This document shows, in pieces, positions 61,607-64,000 of a stretch of DNA of 64,000 nt (within the stretch, counting starts at the first letter, position 1; the number at the start of each line of letters is the position of its first letter). Location: contig NZ_BAFY01000129.1 of assembly GCF_000308555.1 (NCBI RefSeq), forward strand, positions 1-64,000. The letters run 5' to 3'. This DNA is from Nocardia cyriacigeorgica NBRC 100375. Lineage in GTDB: Bacteria; Actinomycetota; Actinomycetes; Mycobacteriales; Mycobacteriaceae. Below the pieces are notes generated by a model. It did no database searches. It had not been told where the DNA came from and saw nothing but the letters and a program-made list of their open reading frames with translations. The position numbers were made by a program, and so were the translations under genes.

Positions 61607-62373
61607 TCCGGGACGACGAGCGGCAGGTCGCGCACACCGTGGCCGATATCGTCGAGGGCTGCGTGCGTCGCGGAGCCGCGACCCTCGGTCTCGCCACCGG
61701 GTCCTCGCCGCTGGGCAGCTACCGCGAACTCGCCCGGCGCAATCGCGAGCACGGCCTGGATTTCTCCGGGTGCCGGGCGTTCCTGCTCGACGAATACATC
61801 GGCCTGCCGAAAAGCCATCCGCAGTCCTACTTCTCGGTGATCCGTGCCGAATTCGCCGACCACGTGAACCTCGACCCGGCACAGGTGTATGGCCCGGACG
61901 GGGAAGCCGCCGATATCGCGGCCGAAGCCCGACGTTACGACGCGGCCATCGCCGCCTGCGGAGGCATCGACGTGCAGCTGCTCGGGATCGGTACCGACGG
62001 CCACGTCGGATTCAACGAACCGAGCTCCGCGCTCACCTCACGCACCCGGGTCAAAACGCTGACCGCCCAGACCCGCCGTGACAACGCGCGGTTCTTCGAC
62101 GGGCCCGACGCGGTGCCGCGCCACGTACTGACCCAGGGGCTCGGCACCATCGCCGAGGCCAGGCACCTGGTGCTGATCGCCCTCGGCGCCGGAAAGGCCG
62201 CCGCCATCGCCGCCGCGGTGGAGGGCCCGCTGACCGCGTTCTGCCCGGCCTCGATCATCCAGTGGCACCGCCACGTCACAGTGGTCGTCGACGAGGCCGC
62301 CGCGAGCGCCTTGCGCTTGGCCGACTACTACCGTTACGCGCTCGAACACAAACCGAGCCGGCAGAGCTTCTGA
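61594..62373 (+). CDS. nagB: Glucosamine-6-phosphate deaminase
   Basis: A 259-residue enzyme converting glucosamine-6-phosphate to fructose-6-phosphate and ammonia. Signature regions are LGLATGSSPLGSYREL for phosphate binding, LLDEYIGLPKSHPQSYF with the catalytic Asp, LLGIGTDGHVGFNEPSSALT with the catalytic His/Glu relay and LVLIALGAGKAAAIAAA. AAGGAA precedes ATG 61594. It is translated from within the nagA end, completing GlcNAc catabolism into glycolysis. Confidence 0.93.
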   Translation: MEIVIRDDERQVAHTVADIVEGCVRRGAATLGLATGSSPLGSYRELARRNREHGLDFSGCRAFLLDEYIGLPKSHPQSYFSVIRAEFADHVNLDPAQVYGPDGEAADIAAEARRYDAAIAACGGIDVQLLGIGTDGHVGFNEPSSALTSRTRVKTLTAQTRRDNARFFDGPDAVPRHVLTQGLGTIAEARHLVLIALGAGKAAAIAAAVEGPLTAFCPASIIQWHRHVTVVVDEAAASALRLADYYRYALEHKPSRQSF

Positions 62374-62507
62374 GGACGACGCCGCTTCTGACGACGACGC
62401 CGTCGGCCGCCGGACCGGAAGTGGCGCGCGCAGCGCGGGCGCGGCACACTCGACGCCGTGAAACGCATGTCATTCGCAGGGCGCGGCCGCGATCGAGGTG
62501 ATCGGCG

Positions 62508-64000
62508 GTGAACGCGCTCGCGCGGGGTGAGAACCGTCCGGCGCCGGCGGATCGGATGACGGTGACCGTGAGCTGTTCGACGCCGGTCGACGTCTCGGCG
62601 CTGCTGCTCGGCACCGACGGCAAGGTCCGTGCCGACGGCGACTTCGTCTTCTTCAACCAGCCCGTCGGCCCCGGCGTGGTCTACCGGCACGGGCGCGGCG
62701 CGGGCGACATGGTCGATGTGCAGACCAGTGCGCTGCCCGCCGACGTGGACCGCGTCGTCGTCACGGCAAGTCTGGACGGATCCGGCCCGGCCACCTTCGC
62801 CGCCGCCGGGTCGCTCGTCGCGACCATCGCCTCCGATGCGGGCACCCTTACCTTCCCGGTCTCCGGACTGACCACCGAATCGGCAGTGGTGTGCGTGGAG
62901 ATCTATCGGCGCGGCGGGGGCTGGAAGGTCCGCGCGGTCGGCCAGGGCTACGACAACGGCCTGGCGGGCATCGCGACCGCGTTCGGCGTGAACGTCGACG
63001 ACGAACCCGCACCCGCGCCCGCACCGAGCGCGGGCACGCACTCCCGCACCGATCAGACGATCGTCGCGCCCGCACGCACCGATCCGACCGTGGTCGCGCA
63101 ACCGGCGGCGAGCGGTTATCCGCCACCGGTCGCGCCCGTGTCCGGTCAGCCGGCCGCCGGCCGGCAGTCGTATTCGCCGCCGCCGGCCTATCCGCCCGCC
63201 GCCCCCTACCCGAGTGGACAGGCGCCCGCCGCACCGCCCTATCCACCTGCGCCGTCGTATCCGCCCGCGCCCTCGTACCCCGGTGAGCCGCAACACTATT
63301 CGGCGCCCGTCCAGCAGCCGCCCGCCGCCCCTCCGGTCCCGTCCACGTTTTCGTCCCAGCAAGGAGCGCTGCCGATGCACAGCGATCTGTTCGATCCGCG
63401 CCACGCCGAGGTATCCGGTGTCGGTATCCAGAAACAGGGCGGCAAGATGATCAAGGTCACCGTCAACGGTGAGGTCATGGCGCGGGCCGGGTCGATGGTG
63501 GCCTATCAGGGCGAGTTGCAGTTCCAAGCGCTCGGTTCCGGCGGCATCGGGCGCGCCATCCAGCAGCGTCTCACCGGCGAGGGGGTGCCGCTGATGAAGG
63601 TGTCAGGGCGCGGCGACCTGTTCCTGGCCAACAGCGCCGCCGATGTGCACACCATCGATCTCGACGGCACCGACGGCCTCACCATCAACGGCGCCAACGT
63701 GCTGGCCTTCGACTCGACCCTGACCTACAACATCGGCCGGGTACAGGGCGCGGCCGGCGTGGCCTCCAATGCCGGGCTGTTCAACTGCGTGTTCACCGGG
63801 CGCGGCCGCATCGCCATCACCAGTCACGGCGCGCCGGTGGTGCTCAATGTCGACCAGCCCACCTACGCCGACCCGCAGGCCGCGGTGGCGTGGTCGTCGA
63901 GCCTGCAGACCGGCATCAAACGCAACGACTCGTTCGGACTCGGCCGGCTCATGGGCCGCAGCACCGGCGAAGGCACGACGCTGGCGTTCTCCGGCCGCGG
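62508..64000 (+). CDS. TerD-AIM24 fusion protein (cut by window edge)
   Basis: At least 497 residues, open at the right edge. Residues about 15-175 are a TerD-like domain (VDVSALLLGTDGKVRADGDF, ADVDRVVVTASLDG, VCVEIYRRGGGWKVRAVGQG). Residues about 175-290 are a Pro/Ala/Tyr-rich linker with repeated YPPAPSYP-type units. From about 290 an AIM24-type domain begins (LFDPRHAEVSGVGIQKQGGK, RAGSMVAYQGELQFQALGSG). GTG 62508 has AGGTG 8 nt upstream. The combination is known in actinobacterial tellurite/stress-response clusters. Confidence 0.85.
   Translation, partial: MNALARGENRPAPADRMTVTVSCSTPVDVSALLLGTDGKVRADGDFVFFNQPVGPGVVYRHGRGAGDMVDVQTSALPADVDRVVVTASLDGSGPATFAAAGSLVATIASDAGTLTFPVSGLTTESAVVCVEIYRRGGGWKVRAVGQGYDNGLAGIATAFGVNVDDEPAPAPAPSAGTHSRTDQTIVAPARTDPTVVAQPAASGYPPPVAPVSGQPAAGRQSYSPPPAYPPAAPYPSGQAPAAPPYPPAPSYPPAPSYPGEPQHYSAPVQQPPAAPPVPSTFSSQQGALPMHSDLFDPRHAEVSGVGIQKQGGKMIKVTVNGEVMARAGSMVAYQGELQFQALGSGGIGRAIQQRLTGEGVPLMKVSGRGDLFLANSAADVHTIDLDGTDGLTINGANVLAFDSTLTYNIGRVQGAAGVASNAGLFNCVFTGRGRIAITSHGAPVVLNVDQPTYADPQAAVAWSSSLQTGIKRNDSFGLGRLMGRSTGEGTTLAFSGR

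Overview
The window is high-GC actinobacterial DNA, most consistent with a Nocardia or a close mycolic-acid-containing relative. The supporting signs are a sensor kinase of the actinobacterial nitrate-sensing type, a maleylpyruvate-isomerase-like (mycothiol-type) enzyme, an F420-type LLM oxidoreductase, an nmtR/ctpJ pair very close to the Mycobacterium tuberculosis pair, an EthA-like monooxygenase, SAV2177-family (DUF574) methyltransferases, many GTG/TTG starts and several apparently leaderless promoters. No tRNA, rRNA, CRISPR array or insertion sequence was seen.

Layout. 1-13.5 kb: start of a sensor kinase, gabD2, a MarR gene with its operator, a LysR-type regulator with a basic tail divergent from a DUF5997 gene, a frameshifted TetR gene, a GAF regulator, a lipoprotein, a phosphodiesterase-like enzyme, a TetR/reductase pair with a 19-bp palindrome, an F420-type oxidoreductase, a methyltransferase and a HAD phosphatase. 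14.0-19.5 kb: an AT-richer cassette that looks acquired, with an XRE/TPR regulator and phosphotransferase facing a resolvase-like protein, a Gfo/Idh oxidoreductase, a DegT aminotransferase and a NUDIX hydrolase, probably an aminosugar module. 19.6-28.8 kb: redox genes and their regulators, including an SsuD-like enzyme, a TetR/EthA-like pair and a CoA-disulfide-reductase-like flavoprotein, then a PP2C phosphatase.

28.9-34.1 kb: a two-component system directly upstream of a complete ectABCD operon (ectoine and 5-hydroxyectoine), closed by a strong hairpin. 34.1-35.2 kb: a convergent erm rRNA methyltransferase preceded by a 34-codon leader ORF with an Arg-Leu-Arg motif, a probable macrolide-sensing attenuator. 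35.2-39.3 kb: a Sel1-repeat protein, a membrane Ser/Thr kinase, an ankyrin protein and a possible 36-residue peptide. 39.5-48.1 kb: membrane and envelope genes, PhoD, fructosamine kinase, a dehydrogenase/CMD pair and a BCCT osmolyte transporter that may complement the ectoine genes.

48.1-50.5 kb: ctpJ and nmtR, a metal efflux pump and its sensor. 50.6-54.9 kb: TerD, two SAV2177-type methyltransferases around a PNPOx-like protein, and a DUF5753 XRE regulator. 54.8-57.2 kb: a TetR/MFS pair whose intergenic region carries three phased copies of TCGNAC-N3-GTNCGA. 57.3-62.4 kb: an N-acetylglucosamine block (DasR-like GntR, PTS EIIA, EIIB and EIIC, NagA, NagB) in which EIIC and NagA lie in one uninterrupted frame. 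The window ends inside a TerD-AIM24 fusion gene.
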